A DNA stretch of 64,000 bases, from contig JAVJQT010000002.1 of the NCBI GenBank assembly GCA_040218795.1, positions 186,001 through 250,000 of the forward strand, given 5' to 3'. The notes below the pieces were generated by a model that saw only the letters and a program-made list of their open reading frames with translations, ran no database searches and had not been told where the DNA came from. Position numbers and translations under genes: made by a program. Below are positions 18,214-26,908 of this stretch, piece by piece. This DNA comes from CCMP332 sp040218795 (GTDB lineage: Bacteria; Bacteroidota; Bacteroidia; Cytophagales; CCMP332). Each line of letters begins with the position of its first letter. Position 1 is the first letter of the stretch.

Positions 18214-20877
18214 TTAAAGATAGTTATCCTGGAAAAAAGTTTTATACTCTGAAATGTTCTTTGAATTATAAAATAGTGGAAAATTCTTTGATCCTATTAC
18301 AAAATATTCAGGATTTACATTTTGGTAGCTTTTTAAAAATTTGCCCCTGCTTTGAAATGCCTGATAATAACGCATGGCATCTTCTTTTGATTCAAATTCC
18401 TTTACAGAAAAAAGAATACGTTCTGTATTCAAAAGCAATTGACTTACCTTAAGTTTTTCGATAGAAAAGTTGGCTTTGTTAAAATCAGAAAATTCAATCA
18501 TTACATCATTCGTTTTAACACCTTTGTTTTCAATTGAAAAAAGGAAAAAATGGCGGTCTTTGGCATTGAATTCATAAGGGGTTTTTTCACTTGATTCTCC
18601 GGTTGCTTCTGACACGTTTTCTTCCGGACTTGTTGCAGCGCGTATATAATCATTCGCTTCATTTAGCAGTTTTTTTGCAAATGGCAATACTTCACTTGTA
18701 TTATACTCTTCAATAAAACTTTCCAGGTCGCTTTTGTAGGCTAATATGTCCTTTTGCTTTCCTTTTATTATAATTCTGAGCAATATGGCTTTGTCAATAA
18801 AGGTCGTAGAACTGTAATTTTCTATTATGCTATTCACATTTTGTAAGGCAGCTTCATAGTTGCCCATCTGATAATTTTCATAGGCAACTTTGTATAATGC
18901 ATTGGCTTGCTGATCCTCCAATTGTGCATCTTTTAAATAATCCGGATTTAAAATAAGTTTAGCATACAAGGATTTTGGGTATTCTGTTAAGAGGATGTTC
19001 TTATATGTTTCCGATATTTCTTTACTGCTTCTGTCATTTATCTTGTAAGACAATTCCTTTTCATCTTTATTGATAAAATAAAGAAAATACATGACCTCCA
19101 GATTGTATTCTGATTCGGGGAATCTTTCCAGGAGAGTCAGAAAAGCCTCAGTTGCATTTTCGTATTCCAATAAATTGAGATTGTATATTTTGCCCAGGGT
19201 ATAATATGCCTCTTCAAGTTTTTTATTGGATGCCGCCATGCTTTCCTCGTCAAATGGAATATCCTTTAGCAATTTTAACCTTTGCACGGCCATGTTATAT
19301 TCTTCTTTCGATTCAAAATCCTCCGCCTTCAAATTGAACTCCTCCTCGACCAAAGACTCGTCTTCTTCTGAGCTTTCATCCTCTTCATTAAATGCCACGC
19401 CTTTATTTTGTCTCCTCCAGTTATCTTCCAAAGCTCTTCTGCCCCATATTCTGACAAATTCTGTCTGACCGATACTTATGGCAGAAGCGTTGTAAAAATA
19501 AAATCCGGATTGATCATTACTTCCTGAACTAAAGCCATCCTGTGCATCACCATAACGGAGTTCATTATTAGCCAGGGCATTTTCCTGTTTTTCCCTTTCC
19601 AACCTTTTGCGTTCTTCTTCTTTTTCAATAATCTCATTTAAATAACTAATGAGCTCTGTTGAGTCCATTCTGGCAAGTTTCTGCACACTGTCTTCATATT
19701 GAATTATGGCCAGTTGTTTGGTAAAAGTTATTAAGACCTCATGTCGTCTTTTAATGCTTTCATAGTCTTTGTGATCTTTGCTCAGGGTTTGTAATGTGCT
19801 GTCGTAATAGGCTTTTGATGTTTCGTATTCCTGCAAATCATCATAGTGTATTTCAGCGAGAAGGAGATAGGAATAGGCTTTTTGATTGGGGTTGGCCTCA
19901 CTTGCCGCTACAGATTTATAAAGGTAGGATAGGGCTTTATTAATGTTATCTTGTTTGTACTCAAATTTTGCAAGCTCATAGTAGATTTTATCTTTATAAT
20001 CTTCATTCTTTTTGTCCTTGAGCAACTTTTCAAAATATTTCTTAATTTCCTTAATGTCAGTATCTGAATTAAATCGTGTGACCTGCGCCAGATATAATTT
20101 AGAATAAAATGACAGGTCGTAAGAGGGATTGCTTTTTAAGGTCAATTTATAATGCTCATAAGCTTTATCATTATTGCCTAATTCCTGATATAATTGTCCG
20201 AGAATAAAATGCTGCCTTGCTCTAAATCGTTTTGGTTTGGTAAACTGAACGGCGACTTCCATGTTTTCAGCCATTTCTTCCAATTCCCCAATTTCCTGAA
20301 AGTAATCAGCCCTGGCCTGCGTTACTTCTGTTATTACTTTTTTATCAAGCGGTTGTTTTTTTAAATAATCAGAAACTGCCCTGGCATTATTTAGCTCCCC
20401 GGCTTCAATAAAAGATCTCAAAAGCCATGAAAGTGCCAAATGTCTTGCATTGTCATCTTCGCTTTTGGAATTTACATATTTGAATGTCTGTATTGCATTG
20501 GGGAAGTCCCTTTTATAAAACCTTGCCCTTCCAATTAGAATATAGCAATCATCTACCCATTTGCTGTTTTTATGATATTGTATTGGCAAAGAAGCTTTTT
20601 TAATGGCATCCTCTGCCAATCCGGTAAGTTGGGAAGACATGTCCTCATCCATTTCATCATAGACATGGAGTATTTCGTTAAAATTATTCTGTCTTTCCTG
20701 ATTTATTTTGAACTCAGCATCGGATAGCTTTTCTCTTGCGATATAATAGGCATTGTAATGGGCGGTAGTATTGTGATAAGTTTTGGCAATAGGATTATTT
20801 CTTTCTGCTGAACATGAGATCAACAGCGGAAACATCGCCAAAACGGCATAAACAATATATGTGAGCCTGTATTTCAA
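18214..20877 (-). CDS. porW: SprE/PorW T9SS lipoprotein
   Basis: An 887-residue lipoprotein (lipobox LLISC, Cys22) built mostly of tetratricopeptide repeats, with TPR-like helical pairs from about residue 90 to 420 and again at 540-760. The N-terminal signature, RNNPIAKTYHNTTAHYNAYYIAREKL, is that of SprE (Flavobacterium) and PorW (Porphyromonas), accessory proteins needed for T9SS function. PorW has been reported to associate with the PorN/PorK periplasmic complex and the outer-membrane translocon, so proximity to gldKLMN makes sense. A low-complexity acidic stretch lies near 500-525. It is the first gene of a minus-strand operon with PBP1A and uvrC. Confidence 0.9.
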   Translation of the reverse strand: MKYRLTYIVYAVLAMFPLLISCSAERNNPIAKTYHNTTAHYNAYYIAREKLSDAEFKINQERQNNFNEILHVYDEMDEDMSSQLTGLAEDAIKKASLPIQYHKNSKWVDDCYILIGRARFYKRDFPNAIQTFKYVNSKSEDDNARHLALSWLLRSFIEAGELNNARAVSDYLKKQPLDKKVITEVTQARADYFQEIGELEEMAENMEVAVQFTKPKRFRARQHFILGQLYQELGNNDKAYEHYKLTLKSNPSYDLSFYSKLYLAQVTRFNSDTDIKEIKKYFEKLLKDKKNEDYKDKIYYELAKFEYKQDNINKALSYLYKSVAASEANPNQKAYSYLLLAEIHYDDLQEYETSKAYYDSTLQTLSKDHKDYESIKRRHEVLITFTKQLAIIQYEDSVQKLARMDSTELISYLNEIIEKEEERKRLEREKQENALANNELRYGDAQDGFSSGSNDQSGFYFYNASAISIGQTEFVRIWGRRALEDNWRRQNKGVAFNEEDESSEEDESLVEEEFNLKAEDFESKEEYNMAVQRLKLLKDIPFDEESMAASNKKLEEAYYTLGKIYNLNLLEYENATEAFLTLLERFPESEYNLEVMYFLYFINKDEKELSYKINDRSSKEISETYKNILLTEYPKSLYAKLILNPDYLKDAQLEDQQANALYKVAYENYQMGNYEAALQNVNSIIENYSSTTFIDKAILLRIIIKGKQKDILAYKSDLESFIEEYNTSEVLPFAKKLLNEANDYIRAATSPEENVSEATGESSEKTPYEFNAKDRHFFLFSIENKGVKTNDVMIEFSDFNKANFSIEKLKVSQLLLNTERILFSVKEFESKEDAMRYYQAFQSRGKFLKSYQNVNPEYFVIGSKNFPLFYNSKNISEYKTFFQDNYL

Positions 20878-20965
20878 ATTAATTTCTCTGAATGATTAAC
20901 AAATTTCGGACTTCTTTATTATAAAAATGAGTAGATATTAATAATGTTATAATTTTGCGGCACAT

Positions 20966-21841
20966 TTGACTACTTTGAAAAACCGCAAAACATTAAGTTC
21001 CTGGTTAACAACTAAATACCTTTTGGTAGTTCGGAATGAAGAAAATTTCGCTGAAAAATCTTCATTCAGTTTTACCTATGCAAAGATAATTGTAATTAGC
21101 TTTCTGACATTAGTTATCTGTAGTGCAGGTAGCGTTTTGCTTTATAATAATGTGTTGAAATCCTGGTTTTTCTCAGGAGAGACGGAATTTGATATCAATA
21201 AAAAGATTGTTGAATTAAGTCTTGCTGTAGATTCCTTGTCGAATGAAGTTGACAAAAAAGAATTTTTTATAAATACGATTCAGTCCGTTGTTTCGGGCGA
21301 TTCTGTGATTGGCCTTTCCTATGAAAGAGATACCAATAATATTTTTTCAAATAGTGAATCTGGATCCGATGAATCGGGCCGGCTGATTGACTCCCTGTTA
21401 AAAGATGAGTTTGAAATAGGGAAAACATCAAATATTAATTTGGTTTACAGAGATCAATCGAGTTTACAGGATATATATTTTTTCCCTCCTGTCGAAGGTT
21501 TGGTGACCAGGGCCTATAATACCAAAATTGATCATTTTGGGATTGATGTAGTAGCAAAAAACAATGAGCCCATAAAGTCCATAGCGGATGGAACTGTGGT
21601 TTTATCCAGCTGGACAGAAGATTCCGGATATGTTATAGCATTACAACACAAAAGCAATGTGTTTTCAGTTTATAAGCATAATTCAGAATTATTAAAAAAA
21701 GTTGGTAATTTTGTGCAGGCAGGCGAAATAATAGCAATAATTGGTAATTCAGGCGAGATAACGACAGGACCTCATCTCCATTTTGAAATTTGGTACAACG
21801 GAAATCCTGTAAATCCGGAGGAATTCGTTACTTTTAATTAG
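20966..21841 (+). CDS. Membrane-anchored M23 metallopeptidase
   Basis: A 291-residue protein with a cytoplasmic N-terminus, one membrane segment (about 38-60) and a periplasmic LytM-type domain (about 175-285). The zinc ligands are all present: His190 and Asp194 in HFGID, and His270/His272 in HLHFE, so it should be an active peptidoglycan endopeptidase. A linker of about 100 residues with helical character (VELSLAVDSLSNEVDKKE) connects anchor and domain. The start is TTG; a second TTG nine bases downstream is also possible. A TAATTTTG box at 20950-20957 may be the -7 element, giving a very short leader. The next gene is a bactofilin, a conserved partner of M23 enzymes in cell shape control. 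Confidence 0.9.
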   Translation: MTTLKNRKTLSSWLTTKYLLVVRNEENFAEKSSFSFTYAKIIVISFLTLVICSAGSVLLYNNVLKSWFFSGETEFDINKKIVELSLAVDSLSNEVDKKEFFINTIQSVVSGDSVIGLSYERDTNNIFSNSESGSDESGRLIDSLLKDEFEIGKTSNINLVYRDQSSLQDIYFFPPVEGLVTRAYNTKIDHFGIDVVAKNNEPIKSIADGTVVLSSWTEDSGYVIALQHKSNVFSVYKHNSELLKKVGNFVQAGEIIAIIGNSGEITTGPHLHFEIWYNGNPVNPEEFVTFN

Positions 21842-21849
21842 TAGAGTTT

Positions 21850-22269
21850 ATGTTTAATAACAAAGAGAATAAAAAGGATTTGACTGAACTAAGAGATTCA
21901 AGCAACAATATTGGGAAAGGCACAATTCTCGAAGGTGATATTCAAACTTTCGGAAATATAAGAATTGAAGGTAGGCTTACCGGCAATGTTAAGTCTAAAT
22001 CTAAAATAGTTTTAAGTGATTCTTCTGCTGTCGATGGCAGTATACTTGCCCAGAATGCGGAAGTAGCGGGTGAAGTTAAAGGAAGTGTAGAGGTTTCGGA
22101 ATTACTTATTTTGAGAAGTTCAGCCACCATACACGGAGATATCATGACCAACAAACTGGTTGTTGAAGCAGGCGCGACTTTTAATGGCTCCTGTAAAATG
22201 GGGGCAATTGTAAAAGAAATCACCATCGGGAATAAGGAGGAGAAAGATAGAACCGAAAAAACAGCCTAA
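21850..22269 (+). CDS. Bactofilin (polymer-forming cytoskeletal protein)
   Basis: A 139-residue DUF583/bactofilin protein. The core (about 20-125) is a right-handed beta-helix with a regular six-residue periodicity (NIGKGTILEGDIQTFGNIRIEGRLTGNVKS). The polar N- and C-terminal tails are typical. Bactofilins polymerise without nucleotide at the membrane and recruit or restrain peptidoglycan enzymes. The gene is 8 bases after the M23 peptidase gene, the same pairing seen with cell-shape endopeptidases in other bacteria. Its 3' end overlaps the open frame of the AtpZ-like gene. Confidence 0.93.
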   Translation: MFNNKENKKDLTELRDSSNNIGKGTILEGDIQTFGNIRIEGRLTGNVKSKSKIVLSDSSAVDGSILAQNAEVAGEVKGSVEVSELLILRSSATIHGDIMTNKLVVEAGATFNGSCKMGAIVKEITIGNKEEKDRTEKTA

Positions 22270-22447
22270 TAATTTTTACAAGTATTCAGGCCTAGGTTTA
22301 CAAATGCTTGTTACCATAGGCCTGGCTACTTTTGCAGGCATTTGGTTGGACAAAAAGCTTGAAATCAAATTTCCTGTTTTTACGCTTATATTCTTGTTGG
22401 GATCATTTGCGGGTTCGCTTTATTTAATTTACCGCGAGATCAATTAG
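22247..22447 (+). CDS. AtpZ-like small membrane protein, apparent ATA start
   Basis: An open frame overlapping the bactofilin stop encodes EPKKQPNNFYKYSGLGLQ, then two membrane helices and YREIN. This matches the small AtpZ/AtpI-family proteins that precede ATP synthase operons (conserved YSGLGLQM...IGLATFAGIWLDKK). There is no ATG, GTG, TTG or CTG between the upstream in-frame stop (22211-22213) and an internal ATG at 22304, which would cut away half of the conserved part. The best start is ATA at 22247, six bases after AGGAGG (22235-22240), giving 66 residues. AtpZ/AtpI proteins help assemble the c-ring or carry Mg2+/Ca2+. Alternatives are a frameshift from bactofilin or decay. Confidence 0.68.
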   Translation: MEPKKQPNNFYKYSGLGLQMLVTIGLATFAGIWLDKKLEIKFPVFTLIFLLGSFAGSLYLIYREIN

Positions 22448-22450
22448 TAA

Positions 22451-22834
22451 ATGCGTTTTGCCATTTACGCTATCATTTTAATTTCAATTGAGCTTATTTT
22501 TTTGACAATAAGCTATTTCATATCAAATGAAATTTCAATTTACCTGACTTTTTATTTGTCAGTTGCATCAATCTTACTTTTAATATTTTTCTCCAAATAC
22601 CTATTTCTCCATCTGACCAGAAGGATTCAGGAAAGCAAACCACATTTTTGGGTTAATGCCAATCTATTAGCCTTCGCCGTGAAATTTGTTTTGATAATTG
22701 GGCTTATGTTACTACTGACGCTTTTTGTAAAGGAGGGTGCTAAAATAATGATCATTTGGACCGCGATTTTGTATTCATTTCTGCTGAGCGCCGATATTTT
22801 ATACGATTTGAAAAAAACTTCAAAAGCGTCTTAA
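22451..22834 (+). CDS. Four-helix membrane protein in the AtpI position
   Basis: A 127-residue, almost wholly hydrophobic protein with four predicted membrane helices (about 3-25, 28-50, 67-88 and 93-115) and a basic loop (LTRRIQESKPH) between the second and third. It begins 3 bases after the AtpZ-like stop and ends 98 bases before atpB. Small, poorly conserved proteins of this shape in this position are usually AtpI-like factors for ATP synthase assembly. No specific motif confirms that here, so the role is inferred from location. Confidence 0.7.
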   Translation: MRFAIYAIILISIELIFLTISYFISNEISIYLTFYLSVASILLLIFFSKYLFLHLTRRIQESKPHFWVNANLLAFAVKFVLIIGLMLLLTLFVKEGAKIMIIWTAILYSFLLSADILYDLKKTSKAS

Positions 22835-22932
22835 TAGTTGCCTTAAAAATTTTGAATCAAAATTTTTTTTTGGGGTCATAATATCTAGATTTGCAGTCTA
22901 ATTTTTGAGGCTCCTGAAGGCGAAATTGTAGA

Positions 22933-23940
22933 ATGTTGAAAATCAAAATCTTAGCTTCAGCTTTATTATTTTCTGTTGTTTTTGTGTGCAGCACATTTTT
23001 GCCGCAAAATGCATCCGCATCCGAAGAATCCGGCGATTCTTTTAATCCCGGTGAAATGATAATGCATCACGTAAAAGATGACCATTCCTGGCATTTTTTC
23101 GGTGATGTTACCCTTTATCTACCTGTCATTATTTATTCAGAAGAAAAAGGGCTCGATGTCTTTATGTCTTCAAAGTTTTTTAATGAAAATCATGAAACAG
23201 TTCCGTACAAAGGCTATGTTCTTGAACACGGGCATATAAGTTTAGAAAGTGGTGGGCATGTATCTGATTTTTCAATCACAAAGAATGTAGCATTCCTGTT
23301 TTTAAATTCCGCATTGCTCTTGTGGATTTTCTTTGCTGTTGCAAATGGCTACAAGAAAAACAAAGGGAAAGCACCCAAGGGCATACAAAGCTTTTTTGAG
23401 CCAATCATAATATTTATTCGCGACGAAGTAGTAAAACCAAATATTGGAGAAAATTATAGGAAATATCTTCCGTACATGCTGAGCCTGTTCTTTTTCATTT
23501 GGTTTGGAAATTTATTGGGTTTATTTCCGGGTGCCGCTAACCTGACCGGTAATATAGCCGTTACTCTGGTTCTTGCCGTGGGTACTTTTATACTTACCAA
23601 TTTCAGCGGTAATAAGCACTATTGGAAACATATTTTCTGGACGCCCGGAGTTCCTTTACCATTAAGAATTATCATTTTACCTGTAGAAGTAATAGGAATA
23701 TTTACAAAACCTATTTCATTAATGATACGACTTTTCGTCGCCATCACTGCAGGCCATATAGTTATATTAAGTTTAATTGCCCTGACCTTTATTTTCAGTT
23801 CTTATGCTGTGGGATTGGGTAGTTCTTTAATCGTAATATTTATCAACCTGATTGAATTGTTAGTAGCAACGATTCAGGCATATGTTTTTACAATGTTCTC
23901 ATCACTGTATATAGGTATGGCAGTGGAAGATCATCATTAG
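22933..23940 (+). CDS. atpB: ATP synthase F0 subunit a
   Basis: A 335-residue proton channel subunit. It starts with a signal-like hydrophobic segment (1-30) and a His-rich periplasmic stretch of about 85 residues, an N-terminal extension usual in Bacteroidota but absent from Escherichia coli. The conserved membrane core follows: WFGNLLGLFPG near 195, the essential Arg in SLMIRLFVAITAGH, and the final helix LIELLVATIQAYVFTMFSSLYI. Together with the c-ring it carries protons across the inner membrane. It is the first canonical gene of atpB-E-F-H-A-G. A TAGATTTG at 22886-22893 may be a -7 box, but the nearest TTTG is only 13 bases upstream of it. Confidence 0.96.
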   Translation: MLKIKILASALLFSVVFVCSTFLPQNASASEESGDSFNPGEMIMHHVKDDHSWHFFGDVTLYLPVIIYSEEKGLDVFMSSKFFNENHETVPYKGYVLEHGHISLESGGHVSDFSITKNVAFLFLNSALLLWIFFAVANGYKKNKGKAPKGIQSFFEPIIIFIRDEVVKPNIGENYRKYLPYMLSLFFFIWFGNLLGLFPGAANLTGNIAVTLVLAVGTFILTNFSGNKHYWKHIFWTPGVPLPLRIIILPVEVIGIFTKPISLMIRLFVAITAGHIVILSLIALTFIFSSYAVGLGSSLIVIFINLIELLVATIQAYVFTMFSSLYIGMAVEDHH

Positions 23941-23967
23941 TTTTTGTTTCATCCTAAATAATAAATT

Positions 23968-24210
23968 ATGTTATTGTCAATTTTATTGGATATGAGCCTA
24001 GCAATCATGGGAGCCGGAATCGGCGCCGGATTAGTTGCAATTGGTGCTGGTATTGGTATTGGTAGAATCGGTGGTTCTGCTATGGAAGCCATGGCCAGAC
24101 AGCCTGAGGCCTCTGGAAAAATTCAAACTGCTATGTTGATCATTGCAGCTTTGATTGAGGTAATTGCGCTTTTCGGAGTGGTTGTATGTTTACTTATATC
24201 TCTGGGATAA
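23968..24210 (+). CDS. atpE: ATP synthase F0 subunit c
   Basis: An 80-residue hairpin of two helices forming the rotor ring. The first helix is glycine-rich (GAGIGAGLVAIGAGIGIG), the polar loop is ARQPE, and the second helix carries the ion-binding Glu64 in AALIEVIALFG. The residues that mark Na+-coupled rings (a Gln in helix 1 and Ser/Thr after the Glu) are not seen, which favours H+ coupling; that is an inference. A hairpin with a T-run follows before atpF. Confidence 0.96.
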   Translation: MLLSILLDMSLAIMGAGIGAGLVAIGAGIGIGRIGGSAMEAMARQPEASGKIQTAMLIIAALIEVIALFGVVVCLLISLG

Positions 24211-24216
24211 TCATTA

Positions 24217-24255
24217 GGACCCAATTCCGGCAATAGGTCGGTTTGGGTTCTTTTT
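24217..24255 (+). terminator. Terminator-like hairpin between atpE and atpF
   Basis: Bases 24217-24224 (GGACCCAA) pair with 24243-24250 (TTGGGTTC), including one G-T pair. After a small internal loop, CCG (24227-24229) pairs with CGG (24239-24241), giving 11 pairs. A run TTTTTATC follows. It has the form of an intrinsic terminator but lies inside an operon whose later genes are essential, so partial termination or protection of an atpE-containing 3' end is more likely than a full stop. Confidence 0.6.
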
Positions 24256-24270
24256 ATCAAAATTTATAAT

Positions 24271-24765
24271 ATGGATTTATTAACACCGGGTACAGGATTA
24301 ATTTTTTGGCAGGCACTTACATTTCTTATTGTAGTATTCCTATTGGGAAGATTTGCCTGGAAACCAATTTTAAGTGCACTTGAAACTCGCGAACATTCCA
24401 TTGAAGAGGCACTCCGATCTGCAGAAATTGCCAAAGAAGAAATGGAAAAACTTCAGGCGAGCAATGAAAAACTACTTCAGGAAGCAAGAATAGAAAGAGA
24501 TCAGATCATAAAGGATGCACAAGCTGCTGCAGCTACAATTAGGGATGAAGCAAAAGTACAAGCTGAAGTGAGTGCAAATAAAATTATGATCGATGCAAAA
24601 GCTGAGATTGAACAACAAAAAAATTCTGCAATAAGCGAAGTAAAAAATCTAGTGGCAGATCTTTCAATAGATATTGCTGAAAAAGTATTGCGAAAGGAAT
24701 TGGCAGATAAAAAGTCTCAGGAAAATCTTATTAAGGACTATGTTAAAGAAATTAAACTAAACTAG
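24271..24765 (+). CDS. atpF: ATP synthase F0 subunit b
   Basis: A 164-residue peripheral-stalk subunit with an N-terminal membrane helix (about 8-28, GLIFWQALTFLIVVFLLGRFAW) followed by a long charged helix rich in Ala, Glu and Lys that forms the dimeric coiled coil. The C-terminal segment (LVADLSIDIAEKVLRKEL) is the usual delta-contacting end. It holds the F1 head still against the turning rotor. It lies one base before atpH and 60 bases after atpE, a gap that contains a terminator-like hairpin. Confidence 0.95.
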   Translation: MDLLTPGTGLIFWQALTFLIVVFLLGRFAWKPILSALETREHSIEEALRSAEIAKEEMEKLQASNEKLLQEARIERDQIIKDAQAAAATIRDEAKVQAEVSANKIMIDAKAEIEQQKNSAISEVKNLVADLSIDIAEKVLRKELADKKSQENLIKDYVKEIKLN

Positions 24766-24766
24766 C

Positions 24767-25324
24767 ATGTCTGAAATTAAGGTCGCTCTTAGATATGCAA
24801 AATCACTGCTCGAAGAATCTGTAAGTAGAGGAATTGAGGAGAAGATAAAGTCTGATATCGACTTATTTACCGGGGCTGTGAAATCCAGTCGCGATTTGAG
24901 AGTTGCATTGTCTAATCCAATTATAGGCTTTGATAAAAAGAATGAAGTTCTTAATAAAATCTTCAAGGGCAAGGTGGACAACCTTACCATAAATTTCTTT
25001 CAATTGGTTTGCAAAAAAGGCAGGGCTGCGAATTTGACGACCATTGCCAGAGAATTTGAAAATCAATACTTTACATATAAAAACATTAACAAGGCAAGTA
25101 TTACCACAGCTATTGCGCTAGATGATTCATTAAGGAATCAGTTTGCAAAAATTATCGAAGAGGGCTTTGGCAAAAAAGTAGACTTGACAGATAAAGTTGA
25201 TCAGGAATTGATCGGTGGTTTTATTCTCAGAATGAATGATCGCCAAATCGATGAATCGATACGTCAAAAACTAAATCAACTTAAATTAAACCTAATTGAT
25301 CAATCTTATAATTCATTAATATAA
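24767..25324 (+). CDS. atpH: ATP synthase F1 subunit delta
   Basis: A 185-residue OSCP/delta subunit that joins the peripheral stalk to the top of F1. The N-terminal helical bundle starts RYAKSLLEESVSRG, and the C-terminal domain has the family ending VDLTDKVDQELIGGFILRMNDRQIDESIRQKLNQLK. It follows atpF after one base and precedes atpA by one base, so translation is probably coupled through the three genes. Confidence 0.94.
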   Translation: MSEIKVALRYAKSLLEESVSRGIEEKIKSDIDLFTGAVKSSRDLRVALSNPIIGFDKKNEVLNKIFKGKVDNLTINFFQLVCKKGRAANLTTIAREFENQYFTYKNINKASITTAIALDDSLRNQFAKIIEEGFGKKVDLTDKVDQELIGGFILRMNDRQIDESIRQKLNQLKLNLIDQSYNSLI

Positions 25325-25325
25325 C

Positions 25326-26903
25326 ATGGCACAAATAAGACCGGATGAAATTTCAGCCATACTCAGAGAACAGCTTTCTAACTTCAAAAGTGAAGCAGAT
25401 CTTGAAGAAGTAGGAACAGTACTTCAGGTGGGTGATGGTGTAGCGCGTATTTATGGTTTAACAGAAGCGCAATCAGGAGAGCTCTTAGAATTTGAAAATG
25501 GTCAAAAAGCTATGGTTCTCAATCTTGAAGAAGATAATGTTGGAGCTGTAATATTTGGGCAATCCAAAGAAATCAAAGAAGGGGATACCGTAAAGAGAAC
25601 AAAACAAATTGCCTCAATTGAAGTAGGTGAAGGAATTGTCGGACGTGTTGTAAACACACTTGGACATCCAATCGATGGTAAAGGACCTATTGAAGGCGAA
25701 AAGTTTACCATGCCGCTTGAAAGGAAAGCTCCCGGAGTGATTTACCGACAGCCTGTAAATGAGCCATTGCAGACCGGTCTTGTTTCTATTGATGCCATGA
25801 TCCCAATTGGAAGAGGGCAAAGGGAGTTAATCATCGGTGACCGTCAGGTTGGTAAAACCGCGGTAGCCATCGATACTATCCTAAATCAAAAAGAATTTTA
25901 CGAAAAAGGCGAACCGGTTTATTGTATTTATGTAGCCATCGGTCAGAAAGCAAGTACAGTTGCTCAGGTTGTATCCGTATTTGAAAAATACGGCGCTCTA
26001 GAATATACAACAGTTGTAAGTGCAGCTGCATCCGATCCTGCGCCAATGCAGTTCTTTGCTCCATTTGCAGGGGCCTCCATTGGAGAATACTTTAGAGATA
26101 CAGGAAGACCGGCATTGGTAATCTATGATGATCTATCAAAACAAGCCGTGGCATATCGCGAAGTCTCACTCTTGTTGAGAAGACCTCCAGGTCGTGAAGC
26201 CTATCCCGGAGATGTATTCTACCTTCACTCCAGACTATTGGAACGTGCAGCAAAAATCATAGAAGACGACAGTATCGCCAAAGAAATGAATGACCTTCCA
26301 GAGTCATTGAAGAAAAAAGTGAAAGGTGGAGGATCTTTAACAGCACTTCCGATTATTGAAACTCAGGCCGGAGATGTTTCAGCCTATATTCCGACAAATG
26401 TTATTTCCATTACTGATGGCCAAATATTCCTGGAATCCAATTTATTTAATTCTGGAATCAGGCCGGCAATTAACGTAGGTATATCCGTGTCGAGGGTAGG
26501 TGGTGCAGCTCAGATCAAATCGATGAAAAAAGTTGCGGGTACCTTAAAACTCGATCAGGCGCAATTCAGGGAATTGGAGGCATTTGCCAAATTTGGATCC
26601 GATCTTGATGCAGCAACCAAAAGAACAATTGAAAGAGGAAGAAGAAATCAGGAAATATTAAAGCAGGGTCAATACAGCCCAATTCCTGTAGAAGAACAAG
26701 TGGCCATGATCTTTGCATCTACAAAGGGATTTATTGATGCCGTACCTTTGGATAAGGTAAGTCAGTTTCAGGAAGATTATCTACAACTGTTAAGAGCACA
26801 GTCCAAAGAAACCCTCGAAGGTTTAAGATCGGGCAAACTTGATGAAAGTATTACTTCGGTATTAGAGAAATACGCAAAAGAAGTCGCATCAAAACTATCA
26901 TAA
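25326..26903 (+). CDS. atpA: ATP synthase F1 subunit alpha
   Basis: A 525-residue nucleotide-binding, non-catalytic subunit of the F1 hexamer. The N-terminal beta-barrel (25-95) is followed by the P-loop GDRQVGKT at 171-178, the ALVIYDDLSKQAVAYREVSLLLRRPPGREAYPGDVFYLHSRLLERAA signature region (quoted in part: PPGREAYPGDVFYLHSR), and the C-terminal helical domain. Length is typical. The catalytic partner beta (atpD) and epsilon (atpC) are not in this window, as is common in Bacteroidota where they sit at another locus. Confidence 0.97.
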   Translation: MAQIRPDEISAILREQLSNFKSEADLEEVGTVLQVGDGVARIYGLTEAQSGELLEFENGQKAMVLNLEEDNVGAVIFGQSKEIKEGDTVKRTKQIASIEVGEGIVGRVVNTLGHPIDGKGPIEGEKFTMPLERKAPGVIYRQPVNEPLQTGLVSIDAMIPIGRGQRELIIGDRQVGKTAVAIDTILNQKEFYEKGEPVYCIYVAIGQKASTVAQVVSVFEKYGALEYTTVVSAAASDPAPMQFFAPFAGASIGEYFRDTGRPALVIYDDLSKQAVAYREVSLLLRRPPGREAYPGDVFYLHSRLLERAAKIIEDDSIAKEMNDLPESLKKKVKGGGSLTALPIIETQAGDVSAYIPTNVISITDGQIFLESNLFNSGIRPAINVGISVSRVGGAAQIKSMKKVAGTLKLDQAQFRELEAFAKFGSDLDAATKRTIERGRRNQEILKQGQYSPIPVEEQVAMIFASTKGFIDAVPLDKVSQFQEDYLQLLRAQSKETLEGLRSGKLDESITSVLEKYAKEVASKLS

Positions 26904-26908
26904 TTTAG

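Noticed and set aside
22869..22893. A promoter for atpB made of TTTG at 22869 and TAGATTTG at 22886.
   Set aside because: The spacing of 13 bases is far from the usual 19. The -7 box alone is plausible but not enough to list.
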